64,000 bases of DNA from Sphingobium cloacae (lineage in GTDB: Bacteria > Pseudomonadota > Alphaproteobacteria > Sphingomonadales > Sphingomonadaceae). How positions within the stretch are numbered: position 1 is the stretch's first letter; every line of letters begins with the position of its first letter. Location of the stretch: contig NZ_AP017657.1 in NCBI RefSeq assembly GCF_002355855.1, forward strand, positions 62,001-126,000, given 5' to 3'. The notes below the pieces were generated by a model. The model ran no database searches. It was given only the letters and a program-made list of their open reading frames with translations, and was not told the origin of the DNA. Made by a program: the position numbers and the translations under genes. Shown here in pieces: positions 26,608 through 33,976 of the stretch.

Positions 26608-26877
26608 ATGAAAAATAATGTGTTTGTTACATCCACTACAGCGGTGTTCGGCGTTCTGGTTGTGGTCACCCTTCTCTCTTTCGTTCAGAGTGTAGATGCT
26701 ACCGTGGCTGACTCCAAAAAGGCGGCGGCAGTGATCATTGCGGCAGCGATGATCAAATCGCTGGCCATAATTGAATTCTTTCTCGAAGTTCGCCACGCTC
26801 ACTGGGCGGCAAGGCTTGTCGCCTGCGCTTGGACGATCTCTTTAGGCGGAATTCTGATGTGGTATCTGGTCGCTTGA
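26608..26877 (+). CDS. Second cytochrome oxidase subunit IV-like protein
   Basis: 89 residues with three helices (about 7-25, 37-57, 66-86) and the family element KSLAIIEFFLEVRHAHWAARLV, equivalent to KVRLVLYHFMDLG of the gene at 21786. No partner subunit III is beside it. Start at ATG 26608; no strong ribosome site is visible. Confidence 0.7.
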   Translation: MKNNVFVTSTTAVFGVLVVVTLLSFVQSVDATVADSKKAAAVIIAAAMIKSLAIIEFFLEVRHAHWAARLVACAWTISLGGILMWYLVA

Positions 26878-27036
26878 TGATCCAGGGAACTCTACAACGG
26901 GCAGACTGAAGGGGAATTCGGTTAACCGCAAGAGATCGCCGATCTGGTTCGCAAACCCTTGTTCGCACCCGAAGGCAAGGGGTAACCAGGGGCTTTCGAC
27001 ACTTCGCAATGATGAACAGCACGGGAGAATGAATTC

Positions 27037-27444
27037 ATGGCTACGCCTATTGAAACCGTCACCGCCTTCTTCAGCGGCTGGACCGGAGGTCCGGGCGCGC
27101 TGCAAGAATTGATCGCCAAATATTTCACCCCGGAAACCGTGTGGGAAACCATCGGATCTGAGACCACCTACGGGATCGATCAAGCGATCGACCTTTGCAA
27201 CAGGCTGGAAAACGATGCGCCGCCATTCAAATTTGTTCTCGAGTGGAGCGCTATCGCGGCGGACGGAGACATGGTGCTGTCGGAGCGTATCGACCATTAT
27301 TATAACTTGGACGGTTCGAAGCGGACGATGATCAAGTGCATGGCGATCTGTCAGGTCCGGGACGGAAAGATCGTCATGTGGCGGGATTACTTCAATCACA
27401 GCGATTGGGCGGCAGTTCTCCAAGCTCCCGAGGTGGCCGCCTAG
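27037..27444 (+). CDS. Limonene-1,2-epoxide hydrolase-like protein
   Basis: 135 residues, length and SnoaL-like cone fold pattern typical of the LEH family. The Arg-x-Asp of the catalytic set lies in VLSERIDHYY and the second Asp in IVMWRDYFNHSDW, matching the Asp-Arg-Asp triad of limonene epoxide hydrolase, so real epoxide hydrolysis is plausible. With a flavin monooxygenase, dehydrogenases and an acyl-CoA dehydrogenase nearby, it could open an epoxide made in the pathway. Related SnoaL proteins without activity exist, so the reaction is inferred. Confidence 0.85.
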   Translation: MATPIETVTAFFSGWTGGPGALQELIAKYFTPETVWETIGSETTYGIDQAIDLCNRLENDAPPFKFVLEWSAIAADGDMVLSERIDHYYNLDGSKRTMIKCMAICQVRDGKIVMWRDYFNHSDWAAVLQAPEVAA

Positions 27445-27901
27445 TTCCGTTATTCGGAACAATCGTCGGCGCGCACTCCTTTGCTAGAATTCTGCCGATG
27501 GAGTGCGGCAGCGGGCAGCTTGGGGATCATTGCCGCGCCCGATACGCTTGGCAGGGCCCTCTAGAACTGGCTGACCGCCGTCCGGTGCATCTCAAGCGGG
27601 CGCGTCGATCCTGGTCCGATCGGTCACGCCGGCCTGGCTGGCCAGACCGGCGGAGTGCCACTGAGTCCGCTCACGCTGCTCACGGATCAATCGGCTTTAA
27701 ACTGTTGTGCGGGCGATGCGCCGGTCGTTCACGCCCGGGTCAGGTGAGACTGAATGGGGAATGGCTCGATCCGGCGCATCTACGGCTCGCTCAGCTGGAA
27801 CCATCCATCAAGGAGCACCGCCGGGTCACGGATGGTCCTATTGCATCGACAAATCATGGTTCAGGGGAGCGACCAAGCAGCCGTGGTCAAGGAGCATCAC
27901 C
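27445..27901. other. Stretch without intact gene
   Basis: 457 bases between the epoxide-hydrolase-like gene and the second araC remnant. One plus-strand frame reads as protein-like around 27590-27720 but is interrupted by a stop near 27562 and has no start; it may be a decayed gene I cannot identify. Confidence 0.4.
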
Positions 27902-28165
27902 CTAAATGACATTCCTCCGCCGAGCCAGCGAGTTTCGGCGGCGTTGCGGTTCATTGGTAGCGACCCATTCCCGCACGCTGCTGCCCACCTGGGCGCGGAA
28001 TGCCCGGCTGAAATTGCTCGGATCGGAGTAGCCCACCAGATAGGCGATCTGCGTTGCCGACATATTCGTGGTGCGCAAATAATGTTGTGCTTTTTCGACC
28101 CTGACTGCGCTCAGAAGATCCTGGAATGAGAGGTCATGTTCGTCACGCAGATGTGTCAAACGGCG
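27902..28165 (-). pseudogene. Second AraC-family regulator reduced to its HTH end
   Basis: About 85 residues: FERRLTHLRDEHDLSFQDLL, VEKAQHYLRTTNMSATQIAYLVG and YSDPSNFSRAFRAQVGSSVREW form the second half of an AraC DNA-binding domain. The frame upstream is replaced by the terminus of the IS21-type element, so the sensing domain and the first HTH helices are missing. Different sequence from the remnant at 17275, so these are two separate regulators with the same fate. Confidence 0.85.
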
Positions 28166-28329
28166 TTCAAAAGGGACCCCCGATCGGCGTCGAAGAGGGA
28201 CCCCCTTTTTCGGATATGATGTTGGTTTGTTGAAGATGGCCTTGCGCTGCGTGCGGCGGAGGGCGGGCGTAGCCCGACCGGAGGCGCGCGCAGCGCAAGA
28301 TAGATTTTTGAAGGCGCCGAAGGTAGCGG

Positions 28330-29061
28330 TCAGCTGCGGTTTTTGAAGCGCCAGCTGTCGTTGCCCGTCTCGATGATATCGCAGTGGTGGGTGACGCGGT
28401 CGAGCAGCGCCGTAGTCATCTTGGGATCCCCGAAGACGGTAGGCCACTCGCCGAAGGCAAGGTTGGTGGTGATGATGACGCTGGTGCGCTCATAAAGCTT
28501 GCTGATGAGGTGGAACAGCAACTGCCCTCCCGAGCGTGCGAACGGCAGATATCCAAGCTCGTCGAGCACGATCAGATCGAGCCGCGACAGCTGCGCCGCC
28601 AGGGTCCCGCCTTTGCCGATCCGGGTCTCCTCTTCGAGGCGTGTCACCAGATCGACGGTGTTGAAGTAGCGGGCGCGAGCGCCCCTTCGCACGACATTGG
28701 CGGTGATCGCGATGGCGAGGTGGGTCTTGCCTGTCCCCGTGCCGCCGACCAGCACGATATTGCGGCGAGGCGGGAGGAAGGAGCCATCGTGAAGGGAGCG
28801 GATCATCTCCTCATTGATCGGTGTGCCCTCGAAGCTGAACCGCTCCAGGTCCTTCACCACGGGCAGCCTCGCAGCCGTCATCCGATAGCGGATGGAGGCT
28901 GCATCCCGGTGGGTCGCCTCAGCACGGAGCAGGTCGGTCAGTATCTCCATGGTGGTGCGCTTGCGCTGGAGGCCGGTGGTGACCGCCTCGTCGAACGCCG
29001 CCGCCATGCCCTTGAGTCCGAGGCCGCGCATCGTGTCGATCATATCATGCCGCTGCATCAT
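28330..29061 (-). CDS. istB: IS21 helper ATPase IstB
   Basis: About 243 residues starting [14 protein letters not shown]+ ATPase with Walker [11 protein letters not shown], Walker [10 protein letters not shown] and the IstB-specific [19 protein letters not shown]…[25 protein letters not shown]. It overlaps the end of istA, as in other IS21 elements, where IstB loads the transposase onto target DNA. Confidence 0.93.
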   Translation of the reverse strand: MMQRHDMIDTMRGLGLKGMAAAFDEAVTTGLQRKRTTMEILTDLLRAEATHRDAASIRYRMTAARLPVVKDLERFSFEGTPINEEMIRSLHDGSFLPPRRNIVLVGGTGTGKTHLAIAITANVVRRGARARYFNTVDLVTRLEEETRIGKGGTLAAQLSRLDLIVLDELGYLPFARSGGQLLFHLISKLYERTSVIITTNLAFGEWPTVFGDPKMTTALLDRVTHHCDIIETGNDSWRFKNRS

Positions 29062-30559
29062 AGCCTCGCAGCAGATCATAGCGGGCACAGTCGGCGAGCG
29101 GAGGATGCTGCAGCATCCGGTCTTCCGAAGTGACGATGCTGTGGGGTGTCGCCGGCTCGCGGCGCCGGGAGAGGATGTTGAGGATCAGCTCGTCGCTGGC
29201 CGTTCCGTTCGCCAACGCTTCGCGCACGGCAGCCTCTACCGGCTCCAGGCCATCGGTGAGCACCGCCGAGAGGACCCGCACGAACCTGCGATCGGCCTCG
29301 TCCCCGGTGCCGAGCCTTCGCCGTAATCGGTGCAGGGCGGGCGGCAGATCCCAGTCCTGGAACGGTGCGCCGTTACGCAGCGCGCCGGGCTTGTGCGCGA
29401 GGACCGGCAGATAATGCCAGGGATCGTATATCGTGCGGTTCCGACCGAAGTGGCGCTCATGCTCCCCGACGATCGCATCGCCGCAGCGTATGACGATGCG
29501 ATCGGCATAGGAGCGCACCTGAACGGTCCGGCGTGCGGCCGTCGACATGACCGAGTAGCGGTTGCGATCGAAGCTGATGAGGCAGGTGCCGGTGACGGCA
29601 TGCTCGCTCTCATGGAAGCCGTCGAACGGTGCCAGGATCGGCTGCAGGGCCGGTCGCTCCATATCCAGCGCCTCGGCGACGGTAATATCCCCGCGTTCGG
29701 GATGGGCATGATGCTCGGCCCAGCGCCGGCACTCGGCCTCCAGCCACCCGTTGAGCTCGGCCAGGCTGGCGAACCGGAGTCGCGGCTGGAAGAAGCGGCC
29801 TCGGATCGTCTGGACCTGCTGCTCGACCTGGCCCTTCTCCCATCCCGCCGCCGGCGAGCAGGCGGTCGGCTCGACCATGTAATGATCGGTCATGATCAGG
29901 AAGCGGCGGTTGAACACACGCTCCTTGCCGGTGAACACGGCCGTCACCGCCGTCTTCATATTATCGTAGATACCGCGTCGCGGCACACCGCCGAAGAACG
30001 CGAACGCCCGGGCATGGGCATCGAACAGCATCTCCTGGCCCTCGCGCGGATAGGCCCGGACATAGGGTGCGCGCGAGTCGCAGAGACGCATATGCGCCAC
30101 CTTCACCCGCATCGGCTTGCCGGCGATCTCCACATCCTCGTGGCTCCAGTCGAACTGGTAGGCCTCACCCGGCTGGAAGGTCATCGGGATGAACGCCGGT
30201 GCGCCTTCGCCAGCATCCTTCCGCCGCGCAGCACGCCAGCGCGCCGCATAGCGGCGCACCGCATCATAGGATCCATCGAACCCCTCGCGCACCAGCAGGT
30301 CATGGATACGCGTCATCCGTAGCCGATCGCGGCGGCCGCGCCCCTCGTTCTCCTCAAGCAGCGCATCGAGACGATCCTGATAAGGACCGATCCGCGGCAG
30401 CGGCTGGACTTTGCGCTGATAGTTGAACGCCGCCTCCGGCGACCGGATCGCCTTGCGGACTACCTTCCGCGACAAACGAAGGTCGCGCGCGATCGCCTTG
30501 ATCGCCTTCCCCCCTGCATGCTCACGCCGAATCCGAACCACTGTCTCCACGATCAACAT
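29045..30559 (-). CDS. istA: IS21 transposase IstA
   Basis: 504 residues. N-terminal helix-turn-helix ([23 protein letters not shown]), rve integrase core with FQFDW-like [30 protein letters not shown] and [18 protein letters not shown] (catalytic acidic residues), and the C-terminal beta domain ([22 protein letters not shown]). Intact. Confidence 0.93.
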   Translation of the reverse strand: MLIVETVVRIRREHAGGKAIKAIARDLRLSRKVVRKAIRSPEAAFNYQRKVQPLPRIGPYQDRLDALLEENEGRGRRDRLRMTRIHDLLVREGFDGSYDAVRRYAARWRAARRKDAGEGAPAFIPMTFQPGEAYQFDWSHEDVEIAGKPMRVKVAHMRLCDSRAPYVRAYPREGQEMLFDAHARAFAFFGGVPRRGIYDNMKTAVTAVFTGKERVFNRRFLIMTDHYMVEPTACSPAAGWEKGQVEQQVQTIRGRFFQPRLRFASLAELNGWLEAECRRWAEHHAHPERGDITVAEALDMERPALQPILAPFDGFHESEHAVTGTCLISFDRNRYSVMSTAARRTVQVRSYADRIVIRCGDAIVGEHERHFGRNRTIYDPWHYLPVLAHKPGALRNGAPFQDWDLPPALHRLRRRLGTGDEADRRFVRVLSAVLTDGLEPVEAAVREALANGTASDELILNILSRRREPATPHSIVTSEDRMLQHPPLADCARYDLLRGYDAAA

Positions 30560-30662
30560 CCCGTTCTCGCCAACTGATCAAAACCAGTCGGCCGACTAAA
30601 TCCCCGGGATGAAGGGGTCCTTTTTGCACGCCGATCACCCCACGAAGGGGGTGCCTATTGCA

Positions 30663-30944
30663 CGCTGATCCTCAGCCAGCTCGCCGCCTAGCGCCTCGAT
30701 CCAGTCCGCGAAGTGGAGCGGCTGCACCTGGGCGAGCGAGGCGACACCGCGCGCCTCACACCAGGCCAGGAACTCGCCCGCCGCGCGCATATAGGCGCGG
30801 CGCGTGTGGGGATTGCGGATCGCAACGGCGAAGAACTCAAGGAATCGAAGCTGCGCGCGCTCGTCGGCCGCCGCGATCAACGCCGGCAGCGCCAGCGCAG
30901 CGACGATGCAGGCGAGGCCAGGGGGGCGAGCTGATTCATCGCGC
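30663..30944 (-). pseudogene. Tyrosine-recombinase N-terminal fragment
   Basis: A frame with LPALIAAADERAQLRFLEFF, NPHTRRAYMRAAGEFLAWC and LAQVQPLHFADWIEAL is the SAM-like N-terminal domain of a phage/plasmid-type tyrosine recombinase. It is cut by the IS21 right end, losing the catalytic domain. The plausible start MNQLAPLA at 30944 lies in another frame, so an indel near 30910-30930 (by a run of C) also breaks it. The start region overlaps the HHH gene end. Confidence 0.7.
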
Positions 30945-31196
30945 GCGCTCCTGGCGGGCCGCGTCGATCGCCCGCTCGATCGCGCCGCGCGCCATCGGAC
31001 TGTTCGACCAGCAGCTTGCGCCCAGCATCGCCGCGATGCGCCGGCACACCTCGTCCGCGCCCTGGCACGCCAGGGCTTCCATGCTGGCGATGCCAAGCGT
31101 TTCCAGGCGCTCAAGAACCGTGGGGCCGACGCCTTTCACGGCCAGCAGCACGGCGCGGTCCTCGGCGCTGAACCGGGCAGGGGAGGGCGCGGTCAT
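30936..31196 (-). CDS. Small helix-hairpin-helix protein
   Basis: 86 residues starting MTAPSPARFSAEDRAVLLAV; the motif VKGVGPTVLERLETLGIASMEAL is a helix-hairpin-helix of the kind that binds DNA non-specifically. Overlaps the upstream ParD-like gene by four bases (ATGA) and the recombinase fragment, so it was expressed with them. It may be an accessory factor of recombination or transfer. Confidence 0.65.
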   Translation of the reverse strand: MTAPSPARFSAEDRAVLLAVKGVGPTVLERLETLGIASMEALACQGADEVCRRIAAMLGASCWSNSPMARGAIERAIDAARQERAR

Positions 31197-31564
31197 TGCG
31201 CCGCCCTCTGCCACCGCGCCGGTTCGGGACGCGGCTTGGCGATCCATTGCTCTATTTTGGCGCAGACTTCTTCGTGCGGAATCCCCGGCCGCGGATCATC
31301 TATCGCGGCCTGAATACGACGCCGCAGCAACTCGTCGCGTAGATCGCCGTGCGGCTCCATTTCGATGAAGTTCTGGACGGTCAGGAACACCGCCTCGGAA
31401 GGATCGGCAAACCTGCCCCGTTCGATCTGCTCCAACAGCCAGTCGGCCTGATCTTTGGTAAGATACGCCTCGAAGCGCAAGCCCCCGGCGCGGGCCTGGT
31501 CGCGCAGCGCCGCCGCTTGGGCGCGCTCGGCCGCGTTGTCGTCCAGAAGCTCGTCGTCGGTCAT
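31193..31564 (-). CDS. ParD-like antitoxin-type protein
   Basis: 123 residues starting MTDDELLDDNAAERAQ. The segment GRFADPSEAVFLTVQNFIEME followed by RDELLRRRIQAAIDDPRPGIPHEEV resembles the ParD/CopG antitoxin body and its C-terminal toxin-binding tail. No ParE-like toxin is next to it; the next gene is the HHH protein. The long upstream extension of the frame overlaps the neighbouring gene and was rejected as start. Confidence 0.6.
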   Translation of the reverse strand: MTDDELLDDNAAERAQAAALRDQARAGGLRFEAYLTKDQADWLLEQIERGRFADPSEAVFLTVQNFIEMEPHGDLRDELLRRRIQAAIDDPRPGIPHEEVCAKIEQWIAKPRPEPARWQRAAQ

Positions 31565-31601
31565 ATCGCCTCCCATTGATGGCGGTGGATCTCCGGCACG
31601 T

Positions 31602-31970
31602 TTAAACGGCCTCGGCCGGGTCGCCACGATAGCGCACCCAAAGGTCGCCCATCGCGTCGCGGTAGCCCCAGGCATCGGCGTAGGTCGTCGACTCCTGCGC
31701 CAGATAGGCCATGATCGTAAGCATATCCTCGGCAATAACGGCATCGACGTTGCACAAGTGGATGATCGGGAAATGCCCGCACTCGTCGCCGTTCCACCAG
31801 GCCAGGAGAAAATCCGCGACCTTCCATGATGCGCCGGTCTCGGCCGCGCGCGTCGGCGGCATGGCGATGGCGAGCAAGCGGCCGATCGCCGCGCCGGCCT
31901 CATCGAAGCTGACGTGCAGAATGACTGGGCGGCGCTGCGGGGGTGTCGTGGCCGAAGTGCCGGGGATCAT
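31602..31970 (-). CDS. Conserved hypothetical plasmid protein
   Basis: 122 residues. After a polar N-terminus comes a compact region with FLLAWWNGDECGHFPIIHLCNVDAVIAEDM and YADAWGYRDAMGDLWVRY. The W-W-N…D-x-A-I-A-x-D-M pattern is one I associate with a family of uncharacterised proteins common on proteobacterial plasmids (possibly DUF7673); the assignment is unconfirmed. The start overlaps the upstream stop. Confidence 0.6.
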   Translation of the reverse strand: MIPGTSATTPPQRRPVILHVSFDEAGAAIGRLLAIAMPPTRAAETGASWKVADFLLAWWNGDECGHFPIIHLCNVDAVIAEDMLTIMAYLAQESTTYADAWGYRDAMGDLWVRYRGDPAEAV

Positions 31971-32149
31971 TTCGGTAACCCGTTTTCGTCGTAGAGCAAT
32001 TCGGCATGGTCAACATAGGGACGCTTCACATGCGCCGCGGCGCGGTCGGCGATAGTCAGCAGCTCGGCGCTGCGCCCACGCCGGGATGGCCTCATGCCAG
32101 CCATGAACGCTTCGTCCATCGGCGGATTGTCGGGTAGTTCATCGGTCAT
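31967..32149 (-). CDS. Small hypothetical protein
   Basis: 60 residues from MTDELPDNPPMDEAFMAGMRPS. Polar, with a central Arg-rich stretch. Its four-base overlap with the following gene implies cotranslation. Not recognised. Confidence 0.5.
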   Translation of the reverse strand: MTDELPDNPPMDEAFMAGMRPSRRGRSAELLTIADRAAAHVKRPYVDHAELLYDENGLPK

Positions 32150-32180
32150 AGGGCCTCCATATCGGCGGCAAGCCATCTGC

Positions 32181-32462
32181 CTACAGATCGAGCTGCGAAT
32201 GGGAGCCGAGACGGGCGAGGATCAGCCGGTCATCGTCAATGAGCCGGTAGATCAACACCAGGTCGGGCTTTACATGGCAGTCCCGATAGTCCTTCCAGTT
32301 GCCGGTCAAGGCATGATCCCGGTGCCGCGCTTCCAGCGGCGCATCCGTAGCCAGCGCCTCGATAATCCGCCGCAAATCGGTATCCAGCACATTGCGGCGC
32401 GGCCCTTTCGCCTCGCGCTTGAAGTCCCGGCGAAACGCCGTGGTGCGCTCAATCGTCCGCAT
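32181..32462 (-). CDS. YafQ-family mRNA-interferase toxin
   Basis: 93 residues starting MRTIERTTAFRRDFKREAKG. RelE/YafQ fold signature: basic N-terminus, LTGNWKDYRDCHVKPDLVLIY and a C-terminal LARLGSHSQLDL, where the conserved Arg/His…SHSELF-like end matches YafQ. YafQ cleaves mRNA on the ribosome. Overlaps the DinJ gene by 14 bases in the usual antitoxin-first order. Confidence 0.88.
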   Translation of the reverse strand: MRTIERTTAFRRDFKREAKGPRRNVLDTDLRRIIEALATDAPLEARHRDHALTGNWKDYRDCHVKPDLVLIYRLIDDDRLILARLGSHSQLDL

Positions 32463-32712
32463 GAAGATCGGCGAACAGCGCATCCACGGACGCAAACCGC
32501 TCGAGGCCGCCGCGCTCGACCTCGGCGAAGGCGGCCAGCGTTTCCGCGTTGGGCTGGAACAGCGCCGCCGGAATCTCCTTGTCCTGCGCGATCCGGGTCA
32601 TCAACACGCGCACCACGTCGCTGACCGTCAGGCCCGAAGCCCGAATAACCTGACTGGCCGCATCCTGAATGTCGCCAGGAACGCGAGCCTGCACCATACG
32701 GCTTGCCGCCAT
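32449..32712 (-). CDS. RelB/DinJ-family antitoxin
   Basis: 87 residues from the ATG at 32712 (AGGAG seven bases upstream); an ATG at 32727 is less likely. MVQARVPGDIQDAASQVI is the ribbon-helix-helix beta strand and helix, SDVVRVLMTRIAQDKEIP the second helix, and the C-terminus binds the toxin. First gene of the toxin-antitoxin pair, with a palindromic operator directly upstream. Confidence 0.88.
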   Translation of the reverse strand: MAASRMVQARVPGDIQDAASQVIRASGLTVSDVVRVLMTRIAQDKEIPAALFQPNAETLAAFAEVERGGLERFASVDALFADLHADD

Positions 32713-32727
32713 GATAAACTCCTGCAT

Positions 32728-32756
32728 CTGAAATCTGTATTTCAGTGTAATACACT
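32728..32756. promoter_or_regulatory. DinJ-YafQ operator
   Basis: Two adjacent inverted repeats, CTGAAAT-CTGT-ATTTCAG (32728-32745) and AGTGT-AAT-ACACT (32744-32756), about 16 bases before the antitoxin start. Such palindromes are bound by RHH antitoxins for autorepression. Confidence 0.6.
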
Positions 32757-33351
32757 TTGGGTGAAATTGCTAGAGGTGAATCCGGTTGCTGCATCGCACC
32801 CTGACATTGAGAGGCGTCCTCGCCGGCTTCGAGCTTCGCCAACCAGGCATCGGCTTCCTCAAGCGTCAGATGCAGGCCCGTCTGCTGATATTCGTCCCAC
32901 ACCCGTATGGCGTCCTGGCGGAATGCCTCGCGCTTTTCCTCACGTTCGACATACTGTGCGATGGCTTCGCGCATGATCCAATGCGAGCTGCGTCGACGCA
33001 CTTCGGCCAGGTGCTGGACGCGCCCCTTAAGGGCGTCATCGAGTATGATTGATGTTGGCGCCACCATAGCGCGACCTCCGTAGCACCAGGCATACCTTGC
33101 GCTAAGCTACCTTATCTGGGCTGCGCCGACCAATTCTAGCGTCGACCGCGACGGCGAGTTCGATGTGTCCGCGTCAGTCTGGCTATGTCCGCTGTCAGGC
33201 TTCGTCAGGATGTTAGGGCCGGGGATTTCGGATGCTTTTCGGACCACATTCCCAGAAGGCGAGCACGTTTGCGGAATTCGTGCCCACCGAGGGTGATAGC
33301 TTTGCGCCACTCTCCGCGCCCCTTCCCTAAGCTGCCGACGCCCGCCAACCC

Positions 33352-33903
33352 TCAAGGTGCAGCTCGCAAGGGCAGAGGCGTTCTGCGCCAGATCACATAG
33401 CCGAATATTTCGCGCCGGTGGGCGCGCAGCTTGGGCCAAGGCCATCTCGTCTCGTGCCACCAGGCAATTCCGTGGCGATGGTCGTGCGCCTCGAGCCAGT
33501 CGCGGATCGCGGCGGGCGGCTCCGGCAGCTCCTGACCAGATTTCTCTTCGATGCGGTAGGACAGGAAAAAGGCGAGCCAGATGGCTATGGCCGCAACAGG
33601 AGCCGCGGTCCAAAGCGGAACCTCTAGGATGAAGCCCAAATAGGGCGCGAGCGCGGTCGGCTCGAGCCATAGCATCCCATGAAACACGGCGATCGTTTCA
33701 GCGATCAGCATGAGCAGCATGCCGAGGTGCCGCACGAGCTGTCCGTGGTTGCCGGGCCGGCATCGGGCACGCTGATAGGCGATGATGGTGGCATCGATCT
33801 GGCGGGCGCCGTCGCCAGGATCGTCGGGATTGAGGTGAGCGGCGAGCGCCGCATAATCGGCGGACCGGTCCTGCACAGCGTTATCCTCCAGACAGAATGC
33901 CAT
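33352..33903 (-). CDS. Membrane protein of unknown function
   Basis: 183 residues. Cytoplasmic N-terminal helix region (about 1-58), two hydrophobic segments (about 62-82 and 92-115), then a basic, Trp/His-rich C-terminus (EAHDHRHGIAWWHETRWPWPKLRAHRREI). I do not recognise a family. It sits between the toxin-antitoxin genes and the transfer region; the 280 bases to its left hold no gene. Confidence 0.55.
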   Translation of the reverse strand: MAFCLEDNAVQDRSADYAALAAHLNPDDPGDGARQIDATIIAYQRARCRPGNHGQLVRHLGMLLMLIAETIAVFHGMLWLEPTALAPYLGFILEVPLWTAAPVAAIAIWLAFFLSYRIEEKSGQELPEPPAAIRDWLEAHDHRHGIAWWHETRWPWPKLRAHRREIFGYVIWRRTPLPLRAAP

Positions 33904-33976
33904 GAACGGGCGATGAGAAAGCGGCAGGCGCCATCGGTCCGAGGCCGCTCTCTCGAAACGGAACGAGAGGGGCCGG

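Larger units (their letters stand above)
28166..30662 (-). mobile_element. IS21-family insertion sequence
   Basis: About 2.5 kb with istA and istB on the minus strand. Each end has two related inverted repeats: outer TTCAAAAGGGACCCCC (left, from 28166) and TGCAATAGGCACCCCC (right, read inward from 30662), and inner copies GATCGGCGT…GGGACCCC on both sides. Multiple terminal repeats are typical of IS21. No target duplication is evident. It separates the catabolic island from a truncated recombinase gene. Confidence 0.85.
32306..33067 (-). pseudogene. CopG-type antitoxin running out of frame into the dinJ-yafQ region
   Basis: The start at 33067 has GGAGG seven bases upstream. The first about 90 residues are a clear CopG/RHH antitoxin (TSIILDDALKGRVQHLAEVRRR, WIMREAIAQYVEREEKREAF, LTLEEADAWLAKLEAGED). 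From about 32790 on the frame has no family likeness and simply passes through dinJ and most of yafQ in another register. The gene has probably lost its own stop and its toxin partner by recombination at about 32780-32800. Confidence 0.65.

Noticed and set aside
31193-31903. Extended version of the ParD-like protein (236 codons)
   Set aside because: The first 113 codons overlap the neighbouring gene in another frame and are Arg/Pro/Ser noise; the real protein starts at 31564.
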